NCBI GenBank assembly: GCA_026260175.1
Contig: JAKCWW010007258.1
Location: 4,799 to 29,806, forward strand
Source: Reticulitermes lucifugus
Lineage: Eukaryota; Arthropoda; Insecta; Blattodea; Rhinotermitidae
Direction: 5' to 3'
Length of the DNA: 25,008 nt
Below, one piece after another: positions 1 to 8,543 of the stretch. Numbering within the stretch: position 1 is the first letter of the stretch; every line of letters starts with the position of its first letter. Both the position numbers and the translations under genes were made by a program. A model generated the notes under the pieces. The model searched no databases. It was not told where the DNA came from and saw only the letters and a list, made by a program, of their open reading frames with translations.

Positions 1-168
1 TACCGACGTTTCGGGACCTTCTATCGGTCCCATCTTCAAGGGTCAAGGTTGGTAGTTAGCTACCGACGTTTCGGGACCTTCTATCGGTCCCATCTTCAAG
101 GGTCAAGGTTGGTAGTTAGCTACCGACGTTTCGGGACATCCTATCGGTTCTATCTTCAAGGGTCAAGG
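1..168 (+). repeat. 60-bp tandem repeat, arm of a foldback element (cut by window start)
   Basis: Two identical 60-bp units (1-60 and 61-120) are followed by a third, degenerate unit (121-168). Each unit starts with taccgacgtttcgggac, contains a tctatcttcaagggtcaagg-type segment and, in the first two, ends in ggttggtagttagc. The array begins at base 1, so more units may lie outside. The identity of units 1 and 2 suggests recent duplication or homogenisation. The same taccgacgtttcggg core occurs near 5275 and 7224 and, inverted, at 211-230, so this is the arm of an interspersed element. An open frame at 49-234 merely translates the repeat. Confidence 0.9.
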
Positions 169-281
169 ATCTTTTTGGACTGCTTGACCCTTGAATATGG
201 GACCGAATTGATGTCCCGAAACGTCGGTAACTAAATACCAATCTACGCTGCGTAACGTCCCAGAAGAGTGAAGATCTCATT
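169..281 (-). mobile_element. Inverted arm and right end of the foldback element
   Basis: After a short spacer (169-184) the sequence turns back on itself. Bases 185-242 contain the reverse complement of the tandem unit (acccttgaatatgggacc, then cccgaaacgtcggtaac). Bases 243-281 give the reverse complement of an end that reads about atgagatcttcactcttctggg. That end matches the left ends at 5224 and 7173 (gatgagatctgcgctcttctg), which supports calling it a true element boundary near 281. Together with 1-168 it forms a foldback architecture: tandem units on one side and a single inverted arm on the other. No coding capacity is seen. The transposase source is unknown. Confidence 0.75.
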
Positions 282-1010
282 TATATCACAGCAGAAGCCT
301 GAAATTAAAAAAAAAACAAAACTTGTTTCACTGAATACATTTCGCTATGTATCAAGTAATAAAAACAAAGAAATAATACAAGTACATTACACCGAATAAT
401 GTTACCTACAGTCTTTATACTAATTATCCAAAGATCATGTCGATACGGTAATGCTCTCGTAGCGTGTTTTAAGATAACATTGCAATAATTTTGTTGGGCA
501 GTACTGAGCAACACCATGATAAACTTCACAGTGCTTGGCCTCCATGCTGAGCAGAATGCTAAAATCTCGAATGTGGTCTTCTTCCTTCCTTCCTTTATTT
601 CTTTGTCAGTCCACTGAATGGGAATCATTCCACTGCTCCACATCTCGTCTGAAATCTCTCTGTGATTCGCGGCTCACAGAGTGATTGTGTGTTAACAGAA
701 TTGTTTTTAAGTTCTACAATGAGATTCCATTTAAATTTTCAAGCGAGAAAAATAAACATAAGGAGCCACAGGAATAAAGGAAACAAAAGAAACTGGAAGA
801 CAAATTTTTGGCAGTGGCAGCGTGGGAGTGGGCCTAGGGACACTCCGAGATCACGTGACCTTCGTCACGGTGGAACAAAAGACAGGCGGGTGGATTGAAG
901 GACATCCACATTGCATCTTACTATACTTGAAACAACTTCACTACGACGAAACATCCGGTCAGCTATTGGGGCGTAAAACTACTGCAGACGGAGTGCAATG
1001 AATTTGTAAG
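282..1010. other. No gene recognised; AT-rich unique sequence
   Basis: An open frame of 112 codons lies on the minus strand at 305-643. I do not recognise its protein, which has no clear domain or signal, and there is no splice or start context to support it. The rest shows no repeat shared with the window. Confidence 0.4.
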
Positions 1011-1082
1011 GTACAGTTGTCCAAGTGCTTAATTAAACATCATGACATGAAGACGTATAGGACAGTGGAGCTCCAGCTCCAC
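1011..1082 (-). mobile_element. SINE fragment (3' part), tRNA-derived family
   Basis: The segment reads gtacagttgtcc, then catgaagacgtatagg, then cagtggagctccagctccac. On the minus strand this corresponds to the 3' portion of the SINE family that is complete at 18682-18962 and 17844-18112. The tRNA-like head is absent. The match is diverged. Confidence 0.5.
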
Positions 1083-1101
1083 GAAATTTTAGCATCGCAA
1101 C

Positions 1102-1545
1102 TAGAGGGAGATTTTCGATAAGAGGGTGCTGAGGAAGATATATGGGTCTAAAGAGGGACGAGGTAACAGGGGAGGGAAGGAGAAGGCGTAATGAGAAACT
1201 TCATAATATCCACTCCTCACCAAATATTATTTGGGTGACTAAATAAAAATGAATTAGATGGGCGGAGCATGTGGCACGCACGGGGGAGAGTAAATGTGCA
1301 TACAGGGTTTTGGTTGGAAAACATGAGGAAAAGAGACCACTTGAAAGACCTAGGCCTAAATGGGAGAATGATCGTAAAATAAATATTCAAGAAATAGGCC
1401 GGAACATCTTGGATTAGAATCATCCGATCCTTGTGAACACGACAATGGACCTTCGGGTTCCATAAATGCTGGGAATTTCTTGACCAGATGAGGAACTATT
1501 AGCTTCTCGAGAAGGACTCTGCCCCATGGCGTTAGTTACTAGATC
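1102..1545 (+). pseudogene. Non-LTR retrotransposon reverse transcriptase, C-terminal fragment and 3' end
   Basis: Translated with one frame change near 1188, this gives FDKRVLRKIYGSKEGRG, then NEKLHNIHSSPNIIWVTK, then IRWAEHVARTGE, then YRVLVGKHEEKRPLERPRPKW. The pattern RW-x-x-HVAR...GK-x-E-x-x-PL-x-RPR-x-x-W is typical of the extreme C-terminus of insect LINE reverse transcriptases. Two in-frame stops (near 1248 and 1254) and the frameshift show it is dead. It continues into a conserved 3' tail (gaccttcgggttcc, gggaatttcttgacc, cttctcgagaaggactctgc) found again at 12868-13034 (minus), 13245-13470, 20964-21172 and, shorter, 23128-23244. Everything upstream (catalytic palm, endonuclease) is missing, as expected of a 5'-truncated insertion. 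The clade is not assigned. Confidence 0.82.
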
Positions 1546-1860
1546 GAAGTGAGTGGTGAGCTTCAGATTCTGGCCGCTGTTTTCCTCGGGAAATCCCTGG
1601 AACGGATTAGATATGAGAGAGGTTGGACAATTTACTCAGCTGGCAAAGAATTCTCCACCCGAACGCAACCCGAATGTTCCTACTGTGTTTTTTACAAGTC
1701 CACCAACGCATCTTATCCTGTGCCAGTTAATTCCCGTCCGTACCCTCTCGCCTTATTTCTTTAAGATCCCATCTACTTCTGTCCTTTCTATGAAATGGTC
1801 TCTTCAGCCCGATGTTTTTCAACTAAAATTTTGTACACATTTGTAATCTCTCACATGTTT
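1546..1860. other. Nothing recognised
   Basis: Two overlapping frames of 71 and 97 codons start here in different phases. Neither resembles a known protein and neither repeats elsewhere in the window. Confidence 0.4.
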
Positions 1861-1945
1861 GAATCAAAATTAACAAAAATAATGTCAATCACAACACTTG
1901 TATATGTGGTTATTTAGTATGATTCAATACTACATGTTGCGGCCA
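1861..1945 (-). repeat. Inverted copy of the 'ccgaaacatgta' repeat (left member)
   Basis: On the minus strand this reads ggccgcaacatgtag, then aatcatactaaa, then atacaagtgttg, tgattgacattatttttg. It aligns along most of its length with 2209-2300 on the plus strand (ggccgaaacatgtag, aatcataataaa, catacaagtgtta, cgactgacagtattttta). The two lie head to head around a spacer that contains a TA microsatellite. Confidence 0.7.
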
Positions 1946-1973
1946 AAATGTAACAAATACCATTATTTAACCT

Positions 1974-1998
1974 TATATATATATATATATATATATAT
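1974..1998. repeat. (TA)n microsatellite
   Basis: An uninterrupted AT alternation of about 25 bases. It lies in the spacer between the inverted repeats 1861-1945 and 2209-2300. Confidence 0.95.
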
Positions 1999-2189
1999 TC
2001 CTCAACAGGAACCTGCTACAGATTTTCACAACATAACTTCCTCTATAAGTTTATAACATCTCCGTTAGACATATGAACCCTTATTATTACAATCCCTAAT
2101 CAGATGTAAAGAAAAAGAACTTATTCTAACCTTCAAATTTTGTATTTGTAATTATCCTTCCTCCTAATATTTTTTTGTATTTAGATATA

Positions 2190-2305
2190 CCTGCTGATGG
2201 CCAAAAGAGGCCGAAACATGTAGCACAAAATCATAATAAACAACATAATAAATTACCATACATACAAGTGTTACGACTGACAGTATTTTTATTAAGTTTC
2301 GTCTA
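2190..2305 (+). repeat. 'ctgatggcc...ggccgaaacatgta' repeat, possible retroelement terminus
   Basis: The core is ctgatggcc, a six-base loop, then ggccgaaacatgtagc, so a short GGCC/GGCC stem precedes CGAAAC. Its 3' part is the partner of the inverted copy at 1861-1945. A second example with the same layout (gatgatgaccc, actagg, gccgaaacatgtacc) lies at 21906-21942. The order CUGAU(G), short stem, GAAAC resembles a hammerhead ribozyme core, which is known from Penelope-like retroelements. However, the G8-A9 positions are not canonical here, so a decayed or unrelated motif is equally possible. Confidence 0.55.
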
Positions 2306-2690
2306 TACCTTTCACTACGGTTTGTTCCAAAAGAAGTTTTTTTTTCTTTCCTCCCACGTGTGCTCCATAGCCTGCTCATTACAGGATTGTCATTCTCATT
2401 CCACCTGCTAATAACACGAGTACATAGTTAATATTTGTAATATCAAGGTGTTCTGCGATTGTTTTGTTTTGCTGCGCGCAGACAACCGCACTCTCCCCTC
2501 ATTAACACCAGGCTTCCTACGGGCCAGGTCCACTTTGCATTAATTCATCTCCCTGGGCTGTGTGTGTGTGTGTGGGGGGGGGATTTGTGATGGACAAAGT
2601 GGCACAGTGACGAGTTACTCTCATGGTTCTTCAATTTTTTCCCCTGTCAGTTATCATTCCAACGTTGCTTCATATTAATAGACATTCGTT
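2306..2690. other. No gene; contains a (TG)n(G)n tract at 2560-2582
   Basis: The stretch holds a TG dinucleotide run passing into a run of about nine G. The rest shows nothing shared with other parts of the window. Confidence 0.5.
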
Positions 2691-3230
2691 TAGCATCAAC
2701 GCTATGTCGTCCAGACACGGCAAGCGTCGCTCAACAAACCACAGACACAGTCTTCCTATTTAATTCATCGCCGTCAACCTCATTCCCCCGCACTGCTCTG
2801 CACTTCGTTCCATTACTTCTCCCATTCGCCCTTCTCCGCAACACAAATTCTAACCGCCTCCAAACGTAGCAGTTCTGTGGCTTTGTTTTGGCGTTGTATT
2901 CGTTTTGAGTACAGCTGTCCGCATGTGCGTCCAACAATGACGACAGCAAGTGAAAATCTGAGAGAAGGAGAAGAGTTGTGCCCCTCTGGGGGCGCTCGTT
3001 TGTTACTCCACCTACTAGATAAAGCCCGCCTGTCTGTCCGCCCGCCCGCCTGGGAATGCGATGGTGTGGAGGGCGGACGGGCGCATTATGGGCAGTGGTC
3101 ATCTGACACAGCACAGGCAGCGGCAGACTTGATCCTCTGTGTCGATTAACCCGTCGTCTCATTGCCATGGGAACCAAACAAAGAGCTTCAGCAGCTGGGG
3201 GGGCGAGGCGTTCGCTGTTCTTGCATATTA
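2690..3230. other. GC/CpG-rich stretch, function unknown
   Basis: By eye this is richer in GC and CpG than its surroundings (gtccgcccgcccgcctggg, gggcggacgggcgcattatg, gggggcgctcg). A 148-codon frame spans 2731-3177 on the minus strand and a 90-codon frame 2877-3149 on the plus strand. Both are arginine-rich or otherwise compositional and unrecognised. A TATTTAAA at about 3266-3273 lies just after it. It could be a promoter or first-exon region of a gene outside the window, but nothing here proves that. Confidence 0.3.
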
Positions 3231-3755
3231 TTTGGAGGGATCTTACGTAACAGAGGTTGGTATTCTATTTAAACAACGCTGGGCCAACTGCTGAGATGAT
3301 TTAACGTCTACCGACGATGTGAATATTAAAGTATGATATACATTTTAAAAATGAAGTCGTTTCGAGAAATCAGACGTGTGAAGAGGGAGGAGATTCCCAA
3401 CTATACAGATGATGGGAGCAGCGAGTATTTCCGAAACGTCAGCACAATTCTACCAGCCTACACAACCACAGGCGTAACTTGGCTAATAACACCGGGGGGG
3501 GGGGAACAAAATTTACAGTGCCTGTCTGCCTTTGTAAACGGGTAACTCAGAGGCCTTTATTCTGCGTCCCGTAAAATGCACGTTTTACTTTTCGTCCGTC
3601 TTTACACCATACAAATAATCGTTTAGAAAATATTTCCATTTTTATTTGCCACTCTTCAACTCAGTAGGCAAAAAAAAAAACTATTCCTAAGTATAAAAAG
3701 TATTGGAGGGGCATTTAGTCCCCCCCCCTGTAACCCCCCAAGTTATGTCTATGTA
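3231..3755. other. No gene; homopolymer runs only
   Basis: Runs of G (about 3493-3504), A (about 3670-3680) and C (about 3721-3728) are present. No frame or repeat is recognised. Confidence 0.5.
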
Positions 3756-3785
3756 CACGACGTCACATTCCACAAGACAGGACTC
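3755..3785 (-). repeat. Fragment of the foldback family end
   Basis: The text acgtcacattccacaagacagg closely matches the right end of the foldback copy at 4245-4272 (gcgtcacattccacaggacc). Only about 25 bases are recognisable. Confidence 0.35.
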
Positions 3786-3830
3786 TTTGTTGGCCTGGAC
3801 AACTTGTTGGAAGGCAGAGATGGTAAAAGC

Positions 3831-3908
3831 CAATGTTCACGCCATGAAGGAATATTGGGCAGTGGAGGTACAGACCCACTCATTCTTAATCTCGGCACGG
3901 GGGTGAAA
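3831..3908 (-). mobile_element. SINE fragment (3' part)
   Basis: The string cacgccatgaaggaatattgg, then cagtggaggtacagacccac, tcattcttaatctcggcac is the minus-strand body of the tRNA-derived SINE. Compare catgaagacgtatggagggg, ctccactcattcttaacc, acggcac at 10386-10449. The head with the pol III boxes is lost. Confidence 0.7.
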
Positions 3909-4125
3909 GAATAAATCTAATAGGTCAACTTTCCTTTCTAGCCTCGCGCTCATTTTGAGGATCGTAGCTGTGGCTTATGTAGAAGCGACGGAACAACTTC
4001 AACGCATACTGCGGCTTAACCCCGAAAGCCAACACCACCTGTCAGATAAAAGACAAGGGTTTCTGAACCGAATAATAAAAAAACCGAAATTTCTAGATTT
4101 GAGGTCTACACATCGGTATGTTGAA

Positions 4126-4277
4126 ATATCTGGTCTTCTGGGATGTGACGCCGTGTCACTGGGTTAGTTTTTCCCGACGTTTCGAAGGAACCTGTAGTCT
4201 TCATCTTCAAGGGTTAATGGGTGCAAGAAGAATAGGACGCCTCACCTAGCGACGCAGCGTCACATTCCACAGGACCT
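4126..4277. mobile_element. Foldback/TIR element copy
   Basis: The left arm reads cttctgggatgtgacgccgtg, then cccgacgtttcgaagg, then cttcatcttcaagggtt. The right end reads gacgcagcgtcacattccac, aggacct, which is the reverse complement of the left end type (aggtcctgtggaatgtgacg). The core phrases match 5222-5500, 18963-19050 and 21250-21360. It is short and non-coding, with no clear target duplication. Confidence 0.65.
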
Positions 4278-4610
4278 ATAGCCTCGTTTTTTCATTTCAT
4301 CCTTAACCCCATTTCTGTTTGCCACGGCACTTCTAGAACCGAGACATTCTCTGTTTCGGTTTTGTGGCGTGCTCATGTGTTTATTAAGGTAGGCCTTGGC
4401 TAGTTTCGACTGGCCCTGATCAATGAAAAGTTGTGCCTGCGTGTGACGCTCACATCTTTGAGTTGAAGGCCGGCCACATGCCATTGTGCGTCTGCACGCA
4501 ACAGCGACATAACAGACTAGACCTGACTTTTAAAATTTAAAAAATAAAACAACATGGAATAAAATTGTAGATTGTTGTCAGGGCGGTAAATGTTACTTCA
4601 CTGTATCAAA
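4278..4610. other. Nothing recognised
   Basis: A 74-codon minus frame (4260-4484) starts beyond this stretch and runs into the foldback end. It has no recognisable domain. Confidence 0.4.
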
Positions 4611-4998
4611 TACTAATGTTTTCCTCCTGCCTTCTTGTTCGTTGTCTTCATCTCCTCCATTTTTCTCATCTTCCTTTCATTCCTAACCACCATCTTCCAC
4701 TTCGTATTCTTCATCTCTTCATTCTTCGTCCTGGAATACCTGTTCCTTCTCCAGGTTCACTTTCTTCTTATTATAGTTCTTTTTCTATCTTCTTCTACAC
4801 CTTATCCTTGTCTCCATATTCTTATTCTTCTTCACTGACAGCTTCTTTTACTCCTCCACCTCTTTTTTTCCGACTTCTTATGCCAACTATCCTCTGTCTT
4901 CTCTGCCAATGCCTTCTTTGCTGGCTATTTTATCTATTTTTGACTACTTTTCCTCGCTTTTCAACCTCCTTCATGTCATTCCGAAGCTCTATTTTCTA
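4611..4998. repeat. Pyrimidine-rich low-complexity tract (plus strand)
   Basis: The plus strand is strongly biased to C and T for almost 400 bases (cttc, ttcctc, ctcctcc motifs). Two overlapping frames (4616-4999 and 4635-4838) exist only because such a tract lacks stops. Their Leu/Phe/Ser-only composition is not that of a real protein. Confidence 0.75.
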
Positions 4999-5221
4999 AA
5001 CATATTCTGACGTCATTCATATAGCATCTTACATTTCAGGTCCATCTACATTATCACAGTAGAAGGAGACAGGTTGTGGGAATCCCCACACCACATCCAA
5101 AGTTTGGACAAACTACGTACATAACTTGTAACAACGCTGTGTTTCAGAGCTCCCAAACTTGGAAGAATAACTGCAACAAACTTGTCTCTTTAGCCTTGGT
5201 TTTAGACTTCCGCCGCGATGT

Positions 5222-5500
5222 TGATGAGATCTGCGCTCTTCTGGGATATTACGCGGCGTCGTGTGGCAATTGTTTACCGACGTTTCGGGACAATGTATCT
5301 GTCCCATCTTTAAGGGTCAAGAGTTCTCCTGGGACTCTTGACCCTTATGCGGCGTAGGTTGGTAAATTGTTATGGCCTTTTTGGGATAACCTATAGGTTC
5401 CATCTTTAAGGGTCAAGATGGGAAGGATAGGTGTTCCCGAAACGTCGGTAACAACTACTAACCTACACCACCTATCATCCCAGAGGAGCAAAGGTTTTCT
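5222..5500. mobile_element. Complete-looking foldback element with internal hairpin
   Basis: The left arm (from gatgagatctgcgctcttct through tttaccgacgtttcggg, acccatctttaaggg-type text) is mirrored by a right arm (cccgaaacgtcggtaac at about 5436-5452, then actaacctacacc, atcatcccagaggagc to about 5490). Between the arms, 5311-5324 and 5334-5347 form a perfect 14-bp stem (taagggtcaagagt / actcttgaccctta) with a 9-base loop. A second catctttaagggtcaag segment at about 5400-5417 is a repeat of the arm segment. The ends match those at 281 and 7173. There is no coding capacity. It looks like a non-autonomous element moved in trans. Confidence 0.7.
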
Positions 5501-5675
5501 TCTCCCTGGAAGTGGTTCAGACGGGACACAACCATCACGATAAACGAGTCCAGGGCAGGGGTTAAAGCAAGACACTGTGCAGTTTTCAGTATATCGCTGG
5601 TTTTAATGACAGCTAACTACAGACAGAAATGTGTTGCAGAAGTAACACAGTATGCACTACACAGGCTAACGCAGC

Positions 5676-5947
5676 CGAGCAGCATAGGAGGTATAGTGCC
5701 TGGGCTACGGGCTGGAAGACAGAAAGATCGTGATTCGATTCCCGGCAAAAGCGAGACATTTTTCTATTTACAGAGCGTCCAACCTCCTATTGGTGGGTAA
5801 CAGGGGTGCTTTACGTGGGGTTAAAGTGACCAGGGCGTGACGCTGACCACGCACCTCCACCTCGTGTCCAAGTTAAGAATAACTGGATTTACAACTTCAC
5901 TCCCCCACATGCTTTCATAGTGTACACAGCGACAACTTTTCTTTATA
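5676..5947 (+). mobile_element. tRNA-derived SINE copy
   Basis: The head retains ggctacgggctgg and a pol III B-box-like gattcgattccc (about 5732-5743). The body follows in family order: gagacatttttct, caacctcctattggtgggta, accagggcgtgacgctgacc, gtccaagttaagaata, acttcactcccccacatgc, and a terminal cagcgacaacttttcttt. The A-box region is eroded (ggaggtatagtg). Similar copies lie at 7406, 10690, 15801 and elsewhere. Confidence 0.8.
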
Positions 5948-6780
5948 GGCTAAATGTAGGCTTACACCAGAACGACAAAAGATTTTTCAGGACCTCTACT
6001 AAGCTCGGTTTCTTCCACTCTGCCAGAGAAAGGCAATGCGAGAGTCATCAGCTAGACAAACAAGCTGGAGAGTTACATAGCTAGCAGACGACCAGTGCGC
6101 AGGCAGTCTGGGTGTCATAGCTGTCAAGGTGACAACAGCGGGGCGGTGTATCGCGGCAATGTAGCTTTCCACCATTAACAAGTGTTCATTTCTGAATCAC
6201 AAACGAAAACTCGACATTTCATGTTCCATGTCTGTCTCTTGTACTGATGGCAGTCAACGAATCAACACACGCGAGGAATGAATGAATGAATGAAGATTGG
6301 AAAGCGTGGGAGGGGGCGAACAGGGAACAGCGTGTTAAAGAGAGGAGAGGAGACACAGAGACAAGTTGTAAGGATTCGTCGGCCAGTGGCGTCTTCATTC
6401 TCTGACGCTTCCTCGCCTGTACACGTTGCTTTTTGTTTTATTTATTCTGATTTATTGGACGGCTCTGTCGGCACCTCACACTGTATGGCGTAGATGATAA
6501 GATGATCAGTGAATAACGAACATAAAAGGATGTGGGAAGTGGTCGTGGCCTAACTAGATGTACTATACCCGTACTTTGGGAGAGGGATTCAGAAAAATAT
6601 ATGAATACAAGTTAGGAAATGTACGTATAACGTAACACTGTGGCGCGTTCGCGTAACGTTTATACCTCCTCGGCTATCCTAACAACCTGATACCATCTCA
6701 CTCGAAGAGAGCGCTTTTATGGAGATTTAACATCGCCGGCAACAATAAAACGTACTTCTCTTCAAGCAAACTACCCGATA
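5948..6780. other. No gene recognised
   Basis: A short (GAAT)n run sits at about 6276-6293. Frames of 60-67 codons (5999-6181 minus, 6290-6493 plus) are unrecognised. No window-internal repeat is seen. Confidence 0.45.
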
Positions 6781-6784
6781 TTGT

Positions 6785-7060
6785 TGACCGATTTTAACCA
6801 AATTTGGGTTACCTGGACAGAGCTTCATGAAAGTCCCCAATATAAAATTTCACGGAGATCTGTGAAGTGGGAGCCGCGCTGATCCATGCACAGACAGACG
6901 GACATACATGACGAAGCTAATAGACACTTTTCGCGACCTTGCGAAGATGCCGAAAAACTTATTCAGGTAACATAGTCTACGTGCGGAGACTTGAACCTCT
7001 GACCTCCCAAAAATGAAGCATGAGTCGTACCAACTTCACCGCGATGTTATCTTTACAGTA
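6785..7060 (-). mobile_element. Second tRNA-headed repeat family (SINE-like)
   Basis: On the minus strand, bases about 7055 to 6972 resemble a tRNA: gcggtgaagttggta (A-box-like), catgcttcattt, then ggtcagaggttcaagtctcc (B box). A body follows with cgcgaaaagtgtctattagc, ttcgtcatgtatgtccgtc, tgtctgtgcatgg and ggctcccact. That body is shared with 22200-22345 on the plus strand, where no tRNA head is present. The head-plus-body arrangement is the hallmark of a SINE. The acceptor stem is not intact, so it is not a functional tRNA gene. Confidence 0.65.
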
Positions 7061-7171
7061 CACCAACAGGTGGGCGACGAGGAGTAAGCTTGTGGTCTAC
7101 TTTAAGGCACTAAAGTAAAGTTTGATTGGAGAGGCTAATAAGCATATTTTAGCCATGAAGAGAAACACTTA

Positions 7172-7255
7172 GGATGAGATCTGCGCTCTTCTGAGATATA
7201 CGCGGCGTCGTGTGGTATTGTTTACCGACGTTTCGGGACGTGTCGGTCCTATCTT
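7172..7255 (+). mobile_element. Foldback element, left end only
   Basis: gatgagatctgcgctcttct, then gatatacgcggcgtcgtgtgg, tttaccgacgtttcgggacg copies the left arm at 5224-5295 almost exactly. After tcctatcttc the similarity stops abruptly at a different repeat. No inverted right arm follows. Confidence 0.75.
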
Positions 7256-7370
7256 CCCGGCCTCTGTACAGAAAACTGGCCGGGCTCTCACCACGGAGGT
7301 CTGGGTTCTATCCCAGACCATTTCATGTGATATTTTTAACGCACATAATGGCCCTGGAACAAGTTTTTTT
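7256..7370 (+). mobile_element. Short tRNA-related repeat fragment
   Basis: ggccgggctctcaccacgg, aggtctgggttctatcccag has a B-box-like ggttctatccc, followed by accatttcatgtgatattttt and a T run. It looks like part of a different SINE head and body. No second copy is seen in the window. Confidence 0.35.
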
Positions 7371-7405
7371 TTCGAGTACGCTGGTATTCCCGTCGGTATT
7401 ATGGA

Positions 7406-7705
7406 GCCGGGGCAGCTCAGTCGGTGTAGTGACTAGGTAATGGGCTGGATGATCCGGGGATTTTTTCACGTTGGACGTGAGAGAATTTTCTCTTCTCGAA
7501 AATGATCAGACAACCTCTGAGGCCCATCTGGCCTAATATCTAATAGGCACTGAAAGCTCTGACCGTGGAAATAAATCGGCCGAGGCGTGAGGCGGAAAAC
7601 TCACGTCCAACCAGTGCCGAGGTTAAGAATGAGTGGAGCTGCACCTCTACTCCCCCTATACCGGTACGTGTTCATAGCGTACCCATGGAACAACTTTACA
7701 TTTTA
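7406..7705 (+). mobile_element. tRNA-derived SINE copy with good A box
   Basis: It starts gccggggcagctcagtcggt, with A-box match agctcagtcgg. Next come gggctggatgatccgggg at the B-box position and ttttctcttctcgaaaa. The body ends gtgccgaggttaagaatga, ctccccctataccgg, gtgttcatagcgtaccc, acaactttacatttt. The mid-part carries extra sequence relative to 10690-10943. Two overlapping 65- and 76-codon frames in it are by-products. Confidence 0.8.
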
Positions 7706-8160
7706 CTGTCGGTATCATTCCATCGCTGCTCCAAACTCATATATAATTCAACCTACCACCGCCACTATACAATCCTGGCAATGAACGAAGTTTGAATGAA
7801 TAAACGTGTATTAGATGAGTCAAACCATTGCAGAGTACAAGGTGTGTGTGTGGGGGTGGGGGTGGGATACGTCCGCTAACACCAGGTGTTTGCTGTGCGT
7901 AGCCCATGTCAAATTATCTGCCAGTAAACAAAGTGAAAGCGTGCTTCTTGAGTTACTCTCAGTTACCAAAGCCTCCGAGAGCGGGTTCGGCCCCCTGAAA
8001 AAATATGTTTTCGGGCTCCCCAGCAAGGGCTGACCGGCTAAAAATCTTTACAGTACATCGGAAAGACTGACTGTCAGTTGCAGACTGACTTGGCCTTGGC
8101 CTGAAAGGGTTAATTTGTAGTCGAGAAACAATGATACTACCGAAGAAGACAAAAACATGA
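7706..8160. other. No gene recognised; G-rich run at 7845-7866
   Basis: A gtgtgtgtgggggtgggggt tract lies at about 7845-7864. Text around 7985-8035 (ggttcggccccctgaaa, cgggctccccagc) looks like decayed hAT-type GC-rich sequence, but no ends can be fixed. Confidence 0.4.
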
Positions 8161-8164
8161 GCAA

Positions 8165-8248
8165 TATAGTGGGGCCCCGGGCTCCCTTCCGGACAGCCGG
8201 GCCCCGGTAGTTTGTACCGGCTCCCCACCCCCCTCGTCGGCACTGTCA
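8165..8248. mobile_element. Possible right end of a decayed hAT-type element
   Basis: gtggggccccgggctccc, ttccggacagccgggccccgg forms an imperfect GC-rich hairpin. It is followed by gtagtttgtaccggctcccc and ccctcgtcggcactg. This layout resembles the 3' ends of non-autonomous hAT elements. No left partner or target duplication was found. Confidence 0.3.
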
Positions 8249-8266
8249 ATTATTGATGTTTACAAA

Positions 8267-8535
8267 CAGTGGCGTAGCTAGGGTGGAAGGGGGGAGTAGG
8301 GCGGCAGCCCCAGGCAGCATAGTCCAAGGGGCAGTAAAAAAGGGCGGCAAAATAAATAGTTTAAATGAGAAAAAAAGATTTTCTGCGCTGAACAAATTTT
8401 AAATCATTTAGCCAAACAGAAGGAAAATCAAGAAATAATTATGTTTTTTTTAAAGTTCGTACTTTCTGTTAGGGCCGGCCACTGTAATTAATGGCCCCGG
8501 GCGCAAAAAAATAAATAAATCTAGCTACGCCACTG
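8267..8535. mobile_element. hAT-type MITE with 15-bp TIRs and 8-bp target duplication
   Basis: The left end cagtggcgtagctag (8267-8281) is a perfect inverted match to the right end ctagctacgccactg (8521-8535). The flanks tttacaaa (8259-8266) and tttacaac (8536-8543) agree at 7 of 8 positions, the target duplication length of the hAT superfamily. The 269-bp interior is non-coding and contains ggcggcagccccaggcag near the left and ggccccgggcgc near the right. It is therefore a non-autonomous element whose transposase is encoded elsewhere. Confidence 0.92.
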
Positions 8536-8543
8536 TTTACAAC

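Noticed and set aside
2731..3177. 148-codon arginine-rich minus frame
   Set aside because: Lies in GC-rich sequence with an overlapping frame on the other strand. No domain and no splice evidence.
4616..4999. 127-codon Leu/Phe/Ser-rich frame that could look like membrane segments
   Set aside because: It is a pyrimidine-rich tract, open in two frames at once. Hydrophobicity is a compositional side effect.
6970..7060. Possible tRNA gene on the minus strand
   Set aside because: A- and B-box-like segments exist, but acceptor and anticodon stems do not pair, and it continues into a repeat body. It is a SINE head.
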